From the NCBI GenBank assembly GCA_034387635.1, contig JAOANU010000016.1, forward strand, positions 900,211-964,210: DNA of 64,000 nt, written 5' to 3'. Both the position numbers and the translations under genes were made by a program. How positions within the stretch are numbered: position 1 is the first letter of the stretch; each line of letters starts with the position of its first letter. Positions 12,286 to 22,000 of this stretch are shown here, in pieces. Origin of the DNA: Rhodosporidiobolus odoratus. Lineage: Eukaryota; Basidiomycota; Microbotryomycetes; Sporidiobolales; Sporidiobolaceae. The notes beneath the pieces were generated by a model. It searched no databases. It was not told the DNA's origin and was given only the letters and a program-made list of their open reading frames with translations.

Positions 12286-12290
12286 CCTAG
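12286..12290. repeat. Target-site duplication CCTAG, left
   Basis: CCTAG immediately precedes the LTR that starts at 12291 and is repeated at 16942-16946 immediately after the other LTR. Five base pairs is the usual duplication for Ty1/copia integrases. Confidence 0.93.
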
Positions 12291-12533
12291 TGTAGCCGCG
12301 AAAGGGCTGGACAAGGAAAGGAGCTTCTAATGTTAGCTGTAGTTGCAGTCTCAACCCGGAACGATGGACATGCCTGGACAAGGAAAGGAGCTTCTGAAGA
12401 ACCCCGATCCTCGCCCGGCTACTATAGACTATAAAAGAGAATAAGAACTCAAATGTAATCTAATACAACTATGGTTAACGAGTAGGGAGAAGTGGGGGAA
12501 GACAACGCTGTACCTCTCCTTCTCACTCCAACA
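12291..12533 (-). repeat. LTR (3' LTR of the copia element)
   Basis: 243 bp starting TGTAGCCGCG and ending CCAACA on the plus strand, identical to 16699-16941. It contains a 22-bp direct repeat (12307-12328 and 12374-12395, core acaaggaaaggagcttct) and a TATA-like tataaaag around 12431. Confidence 0.96.
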
Positions 12534-12542
12534 CTCCCGCTC
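12534..12542 (-). other. Polypurine tract of the copia element
   Basis: On the minus strand the sequence gagcgggag lies directly before the 3' LTR, a few bases after the gag-pol stop at 12545-12547. That is the expected plus-strand primer site. Confidence 0.75.
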
Positions 12543-12544
12543 AG

Positions 12545-15500
12545 CTAGACTTCCCTCACGCCCAACGAGTCCCTGTGCCTCACAAACGCGTCCCTCGCTA
12601 TCGCCTTGGTCAAGATGTCCGCCGTGTTACGGTCGCTCGGAATGTACTTGAGGGAAACGACCTCGTCCAGGACTTGCTCGCGGGTGTAGAGGTGCGTAAC
12701 CGCGATGTGTTTAGTTGCCTCCGTTCTCGCACCGCTGAGGATGGTGGAGATGGTACCTTGGTTATCGGAATGGATGGTCGTCGTCGGAGTCGAGTACCCT
12801 AAGGACTGGAGGGTGTCGCGCGTCCAGACGACGGAGCGGGCGGTAGAGGATAGGGCGGCGGTTTCGGCATGGAGAGTGGATGTGCTGATGGTCTTTTGTT
12901 TCTTACTGGCGCAGACGACGACGGATCCGAACGCTTTCACTAAGAACCCGCTGGTCGACTTCCGGTCCGCTTTGTCGCCGGCATAGTCGGAGTCGGTCCA
13001 CGCTTCGGTGATTGGTGAGTTAGGGGAGCCCCCAAGGACTAGACCGTAAGTTTGAGTCCCCTTTAGATATCGGAGGACTCCCTTCGCGACGTTGAAATGT
13101 TCGTCGGAGGGGTTAGCGGAGAAGCGTCCGAGTAGGCCGACAGCGAAGGAGATTTCGGGGCGAGTGTGGACGAGGTAGCCGAGGGAGCCAACGAGTTTAC
13201 GATACGGCTGTTCGGTGGTTTTCCCGTCGTTCGGAAGGAGGGTTAAACCGTGCTGAAGGGGCGTACTCACCTCCTTCGCATCCTCCATCCCGTAGGTCTC
13301 GACCAACTTCCCAATCGCCACCTTCTGCGACAACGAGATCGTCCCAGCTCCACGGTCCCTCTTCACTTCCATCCCCAGCAGCAGTCCCTTCCCGTTCCCC
13401 AATTCCCCGCGCTCATCGAGCGTAAACCTCTTCTTCATCTCCACGATAAACCACTTCACCACCTCCTTCTCGCCTGCGACCACCATGTCGTCTACGTACA
13501 CGACGACGATGAGTCGGTGCCCCTTCCTCCATCCCACGTACAAACATTGGTCGGAGTCAACGTGGCCAACTTCGATCTTGTCGAAGTAGGCATCGAGGGT
13601 GCTGTACCATGCGGCTCCGGCTTGGACTAGACCGTAAAGTGCCTTGTGGAGGTGCCAGACTTCGTCGCCCTCTTCAAAGGCGGGGGGTTGACGGACGTGG
13701 ATGGTTTCGACGAGGTCGGCCTGGGTGTACGCGTTCTTGGCGTCGAGGATTTCGGCGTGAAGGTTTTCCACGGCGACAATGGTAAGGAGGATCTTCACCG
13801 TCTCCATCTTGGTCGTGGGGGAGTAGGATTCGAAGAAGTCGACGCCGGGTACTTGGCGGAATCCTTGTACGACGAGACGAGCTTTGAAGCGCTCGACTTC
13901 GCCGCTTACGTTGCGTTTGAGTGCGAAGACCCACTTCGTGCCGATGGCGCGTCGACCGGGAGGGAGAGGGGCTTTGGTGAAAACATTCTGGGATTTGAGG
14001 GATGCGAGTTCGGATTCCATGGCGGTTCGCCATTCGGCAGCGTATGGCGAGGTGAGCGCCGCCTTGAGGGACTCGGGAACGACTGGAGGGGGTCGGAAAT
14101 TGGTTGCTGACTTGCCTTGGTTCCTGTTCTCCACAGTAGCGAAGACTGCCGCCGCCCTTTTTCTCCCTTCGACTTGCGCCCAGTGTCCTGCCGGTAGGCC
14201 CCTTCCTCGGGTCGTCCTGTTGGTTGGCATTTCTTCGGCGGTGCTCGAGCTCCCGCTGTCCGACGTGCTCCCGCTGTCCTCACTGGCTCCGCTGCCCTTC
14301 TCGTTCGACTCTTCTTCTTCCTCGTCTTCCGCCGTCTTCGTTTCCTTCCTCTTCTTGCCGTCTACCTCACTAACTACCTTCTCCTCGACCTTAGCCTCGT
14401 CAAAGACAACGTCTCGACCGTAGACGATTTTGGCTGCAACGCCGCCGCCGCCGCTGAGGTCGAGCAGACGGTAGGCCTTCCTCCCTGCTTCCTCACCGTA
14501 CCCTAAGAACACGCATTGACGGCTCTTGTTGCCGAATTTCGCAGGTGACTTCACCTTCAACCAAGCCTTCGCACCGAAAACACGAAGGCCGGTAAGGTCT
14601 GGTTTCTTCTTGTAGAACACCTCGTATGGGGTTCGGTGCTCGATGGCGGAAGAGGGGGTACGGTTGAGCTGGAAGGTAGCGGTTGGTGCAGCTTCGGCCC
14701 ACAGGGAAGGAGGGAGATCGGCGTCGAGTAGGAGGCAGGCGATCTTGTTGTCGAGGGTGCGGTTCGCGCGCTCGGCTTGACCGTTCTGCGCTGGAGTTTC
14801 CGGTACTGAGTACTGATGCATGATGCCTTTGCGTCGCAGGTATCGTTCGAAGTTCGCCGACGTGAATTCGCCGCCGTTGTCGGTGCGTATCGTTTTTATG
14901 CGGCGGTCGCGGTGGTTTTGGATCATCTCCATCCATTCTTCGAGCTGACCTTCGACGTCCGACTTGCGCCGCAGGGGGAACGTCCACATGAACCTCGAGC
15001 ATCGGTCGACGACAACGAGAAGATACCTCGCTCCGCCCTTGGATTCGACCGGCATGGGCCCGCACACGTCGGCAACGACTAGGTCGAGGGGTTTCTTGAC
15101 CTTGGTCGGCTCGTCGCGGTCGAGGGGCGTCGCCGCCTGTTTCCCTTGGATGCAGGTCTCGCACTTGATTTTCGACCATTCTTGGATGTCGGCACGCTTG
15201 ATCGACGAGGTGAGCCCGGCCTTCTCCATCTCTAACATGACGCTGTACGAAGGGTGTCCGAGGCGCCGGTGGAAGAGCTCGACGCGCTCTGGATTCGGAG
15301 TGGAAGAGGAGGAGGGGGCGGAGTCGACGCGACGGACGACATTGGCGGCACTCGCGCCGCCGACCGCGCGTCCGGAGAATGCCCAAAGTCGACGGCGGAC
15401 TTGAGAGGCGGTCGCGATGACGGTGTGGTTGACCTTGTTTCTGAACTCGCAGGATTTTCCGGAGAAGACGACGTCGACCTTGTCGCTGAGTTGGCCGACG

Positions 15501-16678
15501 GAGAGGAGGTTGAGGGGGATAGACGGAGTGTGGTAGACTTCGGTGAGTTTGATTCGATCACCGTTGCTGGTTCGGAGTAGGACGGTGCCGACGCCGAGCG
15601 TTTTGACTTCGCGGTTGTCGGCAACGGAGACGGTCGTAGAGTGGGGACGATAGCTGACGAACCAGTCCTTGTGGGGGGTCGTATGGTTGGTGCAGGCCGA
15701 GTCGACGTACCAGGACCGATCATCGAGGTCCATCGTCGCCGCCGCCGTCTCAACCCCTTCGTCGGAAGAAGAGGAAGAGGAGCCACTGTCGGTTTTCTCA
15801 CTCTCACTCTCACTTTCGTTCGAGGAGGCTGTATACCAGACAACAGTGGCTCGGTTACCAGTACGCCCACGTCTACTCTTCTTCTTCCCGCTATTCTCTG
15901 CCTTGCGAGGGTCCTGCTCCGGATGTAGCTCCCAGCACTTCGCCTGCTCATGCCCGTTCTTCCCGCAGTGTCCACACGTCACGCCCGTCGCCATGACCGC
16001 TTCACCGGTCTTGTTCGTTGCCGGGTCAGTGCCGTCGCCGGTGCGCTGCTGGTGTTCAGCGAGGAAGAGGTCGCGGATGGCGAGTGGGTCCAGCTTCTTG
16101 CTGTCTTCGGCATGGCGTGCGGTGAGGGCGCCCTTCCAGTCTCGGTAGGATGGTGGTAGGGCGTGTAAGAATAGGGCGGATAGGAGGGGTTGCGCCTTTG
16201 GGTCGACGAGGAAGGAGTCGAGTCGAGCGGCATCCTCGACGGCGTCGAAGAAGTCGACTACGAACGTTTGAGGGTCGCCGTCCTCTTCCAACCTTGTCCT
16301 TACCAGCTTGTCCAACGCCGCCATTTCTCCGGCCACGCCGCCTAGCACATGCGCCGCCTTGAGAGCGTCCCACGCCTCCTTTGCTGTCTTCGCACCTCGA
16401 ATACGCTTCGCCTCAAAGTCGCTCACGTACTGGGCAATGGTGATGTAGACGCGCTCGTTGTAGTCGTCCCACTCTTCGGGGTCGGTCTTGGGGTCTCCGA
16501 CGGTGGCGGGCTCGCCTGCAGTGGGGGTGGTTCTCGCCCTCGTCTCGGGACGGGGTATAGCTCCGGTCACTATCTTCCAAGTGCCTTGCTTCTTGAGAAG
16601 TAGCTCGACTCGCCAACTCCACGTTGGGTAGTTGCCTCTAGCGAGGGGAGCAATCTTGACTTTGTCGTCCTTGTCCAT
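12545..16678 (-). CDS. Copia gag-pol polyprotein
   Basis: A single frame of 1377 residues starting MDKDDKVKIAPLARG, 21 nt after the 5' LTR. The same frame is open upstream into the LTR (to 16789), but the ATG at 16678 is the natural start. Approximate domain positions: gag capsid-like region 1-220; CCHC zinc knuckle CGHCGKNGHEQAKC near 231; aspartic protease YVDSACTNH near 323; integrase HHCC (HRRLGHPS...CETC) 463-506 and DDE core with VVADVCGP, RTDNGGEF and NGQAERANR at 531-631; reverse transcriptase with YVDDMVVAG near 1059; RNase H with AWTDSDYAGD near 1225. Gag and Pol are fused in one frame with no frameshift or stop, so Gag excess must come from another mechanism. No disabling change is visible. 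Confidence 0.96.
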   Translation of the reverse strand: MDKDDKVKIAPLARGNYPTWSWRVELLLKKQGTWKIVTGAIPRPETRARTTPTAGEPATVGDPKTDPEEWDDYNERVYITIAQYVSDFEAKRIRGAKTAKEAWDALKAAHVLGGVAGEMAALDKLVRTRLEEDGDPQTFVVDFFDAVEDAARLDSFLVDPKAQPLLSALFLHALPPSYRDWKGALTARHAEDSKKLDPLAIRDLFLAEHQQRTGDGTDPATNKTGEAVMATGVTCGHCGKNGHEQAKCWELHPEQDPRKAENSGKKKSRRGRTGNRATVVWYTASSNESESESEKTDSGSSSSSSDEGVETAAATMDLDDRSWYVDSACTNHTTPHKDWFVSYRPHSTTVSVADNREVKTLGVGTVLLRTSNGDRIKLTEVYHTPSIPLNLLSVGQLSDKVDVVFSGKSCEFRNKVNHTVIATASQVRRRLWAFSGRAVGGASAANVVRRVDSAPSSSSTPNPERVELFHRRLGHPSYSVMLEMEKAGLTSSIKRADIQEWSKIKCETCIQGKQAATPLDRDEPTKVKKPLDLVVADVCGPMPVESKGGARYLLVVVDRCSRFMWTFPLRRKSDVEGQLEEWMEMIQNHRDRRIKTIRTDNGGEFTSANFERYLRRKGIMHQYSVPETPAQNGQAERANRTLDNKIACLLLDADLPPSLWAEAAPTATFQLNRTPSSAIEHRTPYEVFYKKKPDLTGLRVFGAKAWLKVKSPAKFGNKSRQCVFLGYGEEAGRKAYRLLDLSGGGGVAAKIVYGRDVVFDEAKVEEKVVSEVDGKKRKETKTAEDEEEEESNEKGSGASEDSGSTSDSGSSSTAEEMPTNRTTRGRGLPAGHWAQVEGRKRAAAVFATVENRNQGKSATNFRPPPVVPESLKAALTSPYAAEWRTAMESELASLKSQNVFTKAPLPPGRRAIGTKWVFALKRNVSGEVERFKARLVVQGFRQVPGVDFFESYSPTTKMETVKILLTIVAVENLHAEILDAKNAYTQADLVETIHVRQPPAFEEGDEVWHLHKALYGLVQAGAAWYSTLDAYFDKIEVGHVDSDQCLYVGWRKGHRLIVVVYVDDMVVAGEKEVVKWFIVEMKKRFTLDERGELGNGKGLLLGMEVKRDRGAGTISLSQKVAIGKLVETYGMEDAKEVSTPLQHGLTLLPNDGKTTEQPYRKLVGSLGYLVHTRPEISFAVGLLGRFSANPSDEHFNVAKGVLRYLKGTQTYGLVLGGSPNSPITEAWTDSDYAGDKADRKSTSGFLVKAFGSVVVCASKKQKTISTSTLHAETAALSSTARSVVWTRDTLQSLGYSTPTTTIHSDNQGTISTILSGARTEATKHIAVTHLYTREQVLDEVVSLKYIPSDRNTADILTKAIARDAFVRHRDSLGVREV

Positions 16679-16680
16679 GG

Positions 16681-16698
16681 TCCTTCTGACTGCGAATC
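16681..16698 (-). other. Primer-binding site matching a tRNA anticodon arm
   Basis: The 18 bases between the 5' LTR and the gag-pol ATG read, on the plus strand, tccttctgactgcgaatc. This is a tRNA anticodon arm: 5' stem strand tctga, loop ctgcgaa, then the first bases tc of the 3' strand. The minus strand therefore pairs with the 3' end of a 5' half-tRNA cut just after the anticodon loop, the priming mode known from Drosophila copia (initiator-Met half-tRNA). The arm resembles eukaryotic tRNA-Arg(ACG), with G at the wobble position where the gene would have A. Confidence 0.7.
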
Positions 16699-16941
16699 TG
16701 TAGCCGCGAAAGGGCTGGACAAGGAAAGGAGCTTCTAATGTTAGCTGTAGTTGCAGTCTCAACCCGGAACGATGGACATGCCTGGACAAGGAAAGGAGCT
16801 TCTGAAGAACCCCGATCCTCGCCCGGCTACTATAGACTATAAAAGAGAATAAGAACTCAAATGTAATCTAATACAACTATGGTTAACGAGTAGGGAGAAG
16901 TGGGGGAAGACAACGCTGTACCTCTCCTTCTCACTCCAACA
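16699..16941 (-). repeat. LTR (5' LTR of the copia element)
   Basis: Identical to 12291-12533. It is the promoter-side LTR because gag-pol runs on the minus strand from 16678. The internal 22-bp repeat lies at 16715-16736 and 16782-16803. Confidence 0.96.
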
Positions 16942-16946
16942 CCTAG
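16942..16946. repeat. Target-site duplication CCTAG, right
   Basis: Second copy of the 5-bp target duplication, 216 bp upstream of the ATG at 17163. Confidence 0.93.
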
Positions 16947-17162
16947 CGCTTCAGCGTCGCTCTCCTCTGCTATCGTATACTCGAGAGATACCGCTAGACA
17001 ACGTTCGAAGCGCTCGCCGCCAGTCCGACTTGTGAAAGGCCCGACCGGAACAACTGCTCCGGCGGGTGGAGCGCCTTGCTTCCCCATCGCATGCTCTTAC
17101 GCTTCCGTTTGAACTCGCCTGCTCGTCTATCTCTGCGTACTTTATCCACCACAGCACACATC

Positions 17163-18570
17163 ATGTCCCGTCACCCTCCGTTCAAGCAGGTGCCTTCGAT
17201 GATCCGTCCCTCCACTCTCGTTCAGCCTTGGGCTAACATCGCTCAACTCGACAGGTTGAGGCCACCCGTCCCGACTTTGATGCCGATGAGCAATGGCGGA
17301 CTACCAAGGTGCATCCGATCCTTCGTGTTAGTCTTGCCGTTTAAGCTGACCCAGCCTCCCCACTTCCTCCATCTCGCGTCTCTTGCAGGTTCCCGCCCCA
17401 TCGTGGACTACCGGTTCTGGCGCTAGCGGCCGAGAGGATCTCCCGGGAGTCAAGGAAGGCTTGTGGTCCGCTCAAGATGCAGACAAGGAGAGCAAGTTCA
17501 GGAGGATTGATCCGGACAAGGAGGGCAAGATGGGGCTTTACAAGATGATGATATCGGTGAGCTGCTTTCTCGATCCACTCGGAAAGGAGATGGGCTGACT
17601 GAGACCCTTTTATGCAGGCTGTCGTGCGTTTTTCGACTTGCCCGTTTCTGTGGCAGTGGCCCGGTTTAACTGACATTCTTCTCGCACTGCACCTGCCTTC
17701 CTGCTACGAACTCCTTTGGTATTCTTGCTACCATGCAGACCCCCCGACCGATCGGTTTCATCTCGTCGATTTCCACCGACGGCAAGACCAACCTTGCTCC
17801 CTTTTCCTACTTCAACATTGCGTGCCATGACCCGCCTATCGTCATGCTTTCCTTCACCCACCCGTGCATAGATTCTCCATAGCCCGAATGCGGCGGATAC
17901 GAGACTGACTGTTTACCGCGAGCAGGAACGGCGATGAGCTCAAGGGGACTTGCGAGAACATCCTCGCAACGAAGGAGTTCAGTGCCAACATGTGCGACAT
18001 TGTACCTCACACCACCTAGCACATCGTATCGACCCTAACCTCATTTGCTTTGTAGGATCTCCGAGCCGTTCGTCGAGGCATCAAACTACACTTCGATCGA
18101 CACCCCCAAGGGTGTCTCCGAATGGCCGCTTTCTGGATTGACCCCCGTCAAGAGTGAGCTGATCAAGAGTCCTCGCGTAGGCGAGAGTGCCTTCTCGATG
18201 GAGTGTGTACTTGGTGAGCTATCCCATCTAAGCACCTTTTGAACCAGAGAATGCCGATCTGGCCTTCTCTTTGCACCTGCTCACCCTGTCCCCTTCTCCA
18301 GAACACCACTACCACCTGCACAACGATTCGGGCGCTCGGACCGGTACCGTCGTCCTCGGTCGCGTCAAGCTCTTCCACGTCCGCAACGACATCATCGACC
18401 CCGACTCGCTCATCGTCGACACGGGCAAGCTCCAACCCGTCTCGAGGCTCGGAGGGATAACGTACGGTAGGACGACGAGGGTGTATGAGCTGCCGCGTCC
18501 GGTTTGGGCGCAGGAGAAGGAGATGGTGAATGAGGAGGTGGTGAAGAAGGCGACGGCTGGAGAGGCTTAG
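17163..18570 (+). CDS. Flavin reductase-like (FMN-binding split barrel) protein
   Basis: A multi-exon gene starting MSRHPPFKQV, with introns of roughly 50-80 nt (for example after 17190, 17310, 17558, 17623 and 18210) and a stop at 18568-18570. The assembled protein contains TPRPIGFISSISTDGKTNLA, PFSYFNIACHDPPIVMLSF, then FSANMISEPFVEASNYTS and a late block GTVVLGRVKLFHVRNDI. This order is typical of the fungal branch of the flavin reductase-like domain family, small FMN-binding proteins of unknown physiological substrate. The copia element lies 217 bp upstream of the start in opposite orientation, so the promoter has been pushed apart or replaced. I cannot name the reaction. Confidence 0.82.
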
Positions 18571-19067
18571 ATTGCTTAGACCCATTCGGAGGATCGCTTA
18601 GTGGAGATACATACGATTTGCTCTACACGTTCTCGTCAGGAGTGCGCTAGCTCGTTCAGAAAACGAATGCCGCACGCCGACTCGAAACAAGGTCAGCTCC
18701 AAGACTCGCCCAGGCCAGAAGACAGTTTCCGCTGGCTTTCGGCTACATCGCGCGACGACTTGAATGCGCGCACAGTGATAGTGCTTCTACTCAGCAGCAT
18801 AACTAGCCTCCTCCCATCCGGCCCGCGAGTCTTCGACGCCCTCGACAGCACTTCGTTTATTCCACATTCTCGATCGCAAGTCGGCAAGGAAGATTCAGGC
18901 GGGGAATTGCCAGTGCTAGTCAGCACTTTCAGGTGCTGGAGACGGCGGGATGCAAGCTGAGCCCTTCGGTACGTTCTCCCCAACCATTCGCGCCTTCGCC
19001 CGCTGAGTGCAATTGACGGCCGACTCATGGAGGCCTCCGCGACTGGGCATGCTGACCCTGCTCGCCC
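18571..19067. other. Intergenic upstream of REV3
   Basis: About 500 bp between two plus-strand genes. No conserved protein is seen. It should contain the 3' UTR of the flavin-reductase-like gene and the REV3 promoter. The run tgtgcgcag just before 19077 resembles an acceptor, so a non-coding leader exon is possible. Confidence 0.5.
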
Positions 19068-19079
19068 GTGTGCGCAGAG

Positions 19080-22000
19080 ATGGCCGCTACAGTCAAGCAC
19101 ACTTCGGATGCCACCAGCGCAGCGCCGTCGGAACCCGCTGCAGCGCCCCACTCGCACCCCTCCGAAGCAGGACCTTCCGCCGTCCCCGATCCCTCAGCCC
19201 CAAGCGGCGTAGGCGTGTCAGCCACCTCCGCCCCATGGCCAGACTGCTTCATCCGCTTCAGGCTGTCTCACCTTGACTACGTGCTCAACTATCAACATTC
19301 CTGCTACGACAACCGGAGGTCGCCTTTTTTCGACAAGCCTTTGCGCGCGGTTCCCGAGATTCGTATCTTTGGTAAGACGGATCGAGGAATACCGGTGGTC
19401 GCGCATGTGCATGGCGCCTTTCCGTACGTCTTTGTCGAGTATAAGGGAGAGAAGCTGGATCCGGAGAGCGGTACGTTTCTCGTTTTTTTTGACACTCCTG
19501 CTTCCTCTGACGCTTATCGTTACATCCGTCCCGCTTTCCTCTGGTCTGCTTCGTCACATTCGATAGTCAACACATACATCGCCAAGTTGGCGGTCGCTCT
19601 GAATCGCGCACTCGCCCTGTCCTTACCGCACAAGCACAAGAAAGGCGAACAAGCCGCCTACGTCCCCTTCGTTTGTGTTGCCAAGGCGATTCCGTTCTAC
19701 GGCTACGCAGTCGGCGAGCGGCCTTTCCTCAAGATCTACGGCATGCCTCGAACGATGAAGCGGACAAGCGAAATCTTGCGTAGTGGCGCAGTGTTTGATA
19801 CCCCGATGGACGTGTTCGAAGATCATTACGGCTTCATACACAAGTTTATGCTCGACATGAATCTTGCCGGAGCAGGTTGGGTGGAGGTCTCCGATTGCTT
19901 GATTCGAGAAGGTGTTCCGGGTGCGTTCAACTTCCCATTGCGCAGTGAGAAGCGGAATGACTGACTTGAATACCTCACTCAGAGCATCAACCCACCGATT
20001 CAGACGAGTACGATCCCCCTTCCTGCGCAGGCGACTTCGCTACCCGGCTCTACGACTCTCGTACCGTTCCTCCCAGCCGCCTTCATCCCTCTCCCGACGA
20101 CGGCGGTCCGACCAAAATCTCCTATGCACCGCTCGAGATCGACTTGCCCATCTCCGCCATCCTGAATCGCCGACGCCTTCAACCGAATCCCATCCACCAC
20201 GACTTCGTCGAGCTTCTCAAGCCAGACCTCGTAGCGCAAGGCCGCAAGGTCGCCAGCGTCAAGGAGCTTTGGCTCGATGAAGCCCGGCGCCGTGCTGCGC
20301 GTGGAGAAAACGGTCCATACGATATTAAGGACAACGCACCTCGCGAGTACGACGCTCGCCCGCCTGGTACTCCCAACTTTATCGTCGAGCCAGGGTACCG
20401 GGAGAAGCTTACAAAACGAGTAGCGGAGGACCTCCTCGCCTACAGGCAGCAGATGAGGATGGGTGCGAGGGGTGAAAAGGAACCGCAGTTTGAGACGTAC
20501 ATCGAGGAGTGGAAGCAGATGATGGGGAAGAAGAGCGGGTGGTTAGACAGGATCAGGACGGCCTTTGATCAGATCGACGCCGTCTTCATCGAGAGGTTCG
20601 AGGAGGATGAACGAACGTCGTATCCGTATGGGGCGTGGGCGGTCAAGGGAGTCGGGCTCGCCATCTCGAGGGAGCAAGAGGAGGAATGGCTCGGAAGGTG
20701 CGGCTCCGCCACCGGTGTTGTTCTGGCAAAGCTCAAAGCGTCGCAAGCGGCGGGAAGAGCAGCACGTAGCCTGGCTCGTCAGCGAGCCGAGCTGGCTGGC
20801 GAGGATCTCGACGACGACGACGATTCGCAGGAGGACGACTTGGATGGGTCGGCGCCTCGTCCCACGCAGGCCGAGAGCCTTGCCCGCTCGCAGCGAGTTC
20901 TGCAGCGCAACGAGCGGCGAGGACGACTTGGGCATGTGGACGAAGGTGCCTGGGATCAGGACGTTGCGGAAGAGAGAGAGGAGGATGATTACTGGGGCAT
21001 GGACCACGGCACCGACCGTGCCTTCTCCGAAGCGCCTTTTGGCGGAAGCGAATACGACAGCGACGAAGCTTCTTCCGTCGCCTCTCGCCCGAACTCCATT
21101 TCGCCGGTCAAGCTGGCGAGTTCTGCATCGCCCGCGAAGCGCCCCGCTAGCTCGCCTCTCAAGCCTTCGCCAGGTGTTCCCGGTGCTAGCGAATCAACGG
21201 CTTCGCCCATCAAGCGATACAAGAGTGATCATACAAAGGGCACTCTACCTCAGTACGCCTTTGATCGTTTTCTTCGGCATCTTAGGGTATGCTGACCGTT
21301 GTAACGACCAGCAGCGCATCCTCTACATTGGCAGCCGAAACCTATACGCCGTCCCAAACGCGCGCTACCCCGTCTCCTACCTCTTTGTACACCCTCTCTC
21401 GCCGTCAAACTTCCTCGTCCGTTACGCCAACCCGACGTCCGCGAGCGAACCCCTTCTCCAGTCCGGACAAAGCTGTATCCGTTCGCGTGGCACAACCCAG
21501 CCCGCTCAAGGCTGCCTTTCCACCTGACGGAGAAAGCGATGCCTCAGCCCTCTTCACCTTTCAGCAGCCTCTGGCGAAGGCAGAAGGCGCCGCAACAGCT
21601 CGCAGACAACTTCAAAATACGTCATTGGCAACAGCTCTCCCACGCGACGCACCTCCGCCCCTCGAGCACTTTCTGCAACCTTCACCCGACGCCGAAGAAT
21701 GCGAAACCGCTTCCCCCCGACGCTCTCCCTCCCCAATGACGCCATCGCAAGCGCTCGTTGAGCTCGAAGATCTTCCAGAAGGGGCTTTCGAGGACGACTA
21801 TCAGCCGACCCCGACGATCAGGGAGGACACGTCTTCGCAAGTTCCGGACGAACTTCGCTCTTCCTCCGATTTTCGCTTAGCCGTGCAAGCACAGGAAGCC
21901 GAGGACGAGGAGGATATCGACGACGATGGACCTCACCGGATGAAGACTGATTCGTCACTCGAGCACACGCCAACGCAGACCCCGCCGTTGGTCCAAGAGG

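Larger units (their letters stand above)
12291..16941 (-). mobile_element. Complete Ty1/copia LTR retrotransposon
   Basis: A 4651-bp element with two LTRs of 243 bp (TG...CA termini), a 5-bp target duplication (CCTAG), one long gag-pol frame on the minus strand, a primer-binding site next to the 5' LTR and a purine tract next to the 3' LTR. The two LTRs are identical base for base as I read them, so insertion is recent. The integrase-RT-RNase H order identifies the copia superfamily. It sits in the intergenic region between the unrecognised gene ending at 12097 and the flavin-reductase-like gene starting at 17163. Without it that gap would be about 400 bp. All protein motifs look intact, so the element may be active. 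Confidence 0.97.

Noticed and set aside
12575..16603. Long plus-strand open frames opposite gag-pol.
   Set aside because: They are antisense shadows of the GC-rich copia frame with no recognisable domain.
16681..16698. A real tRNA gene fragment.
   Set aside because: Only the anticodon arm is present, exactly between LTR and ATG, with no acceptor stem or T arm nearby; it is the primer-binding site.
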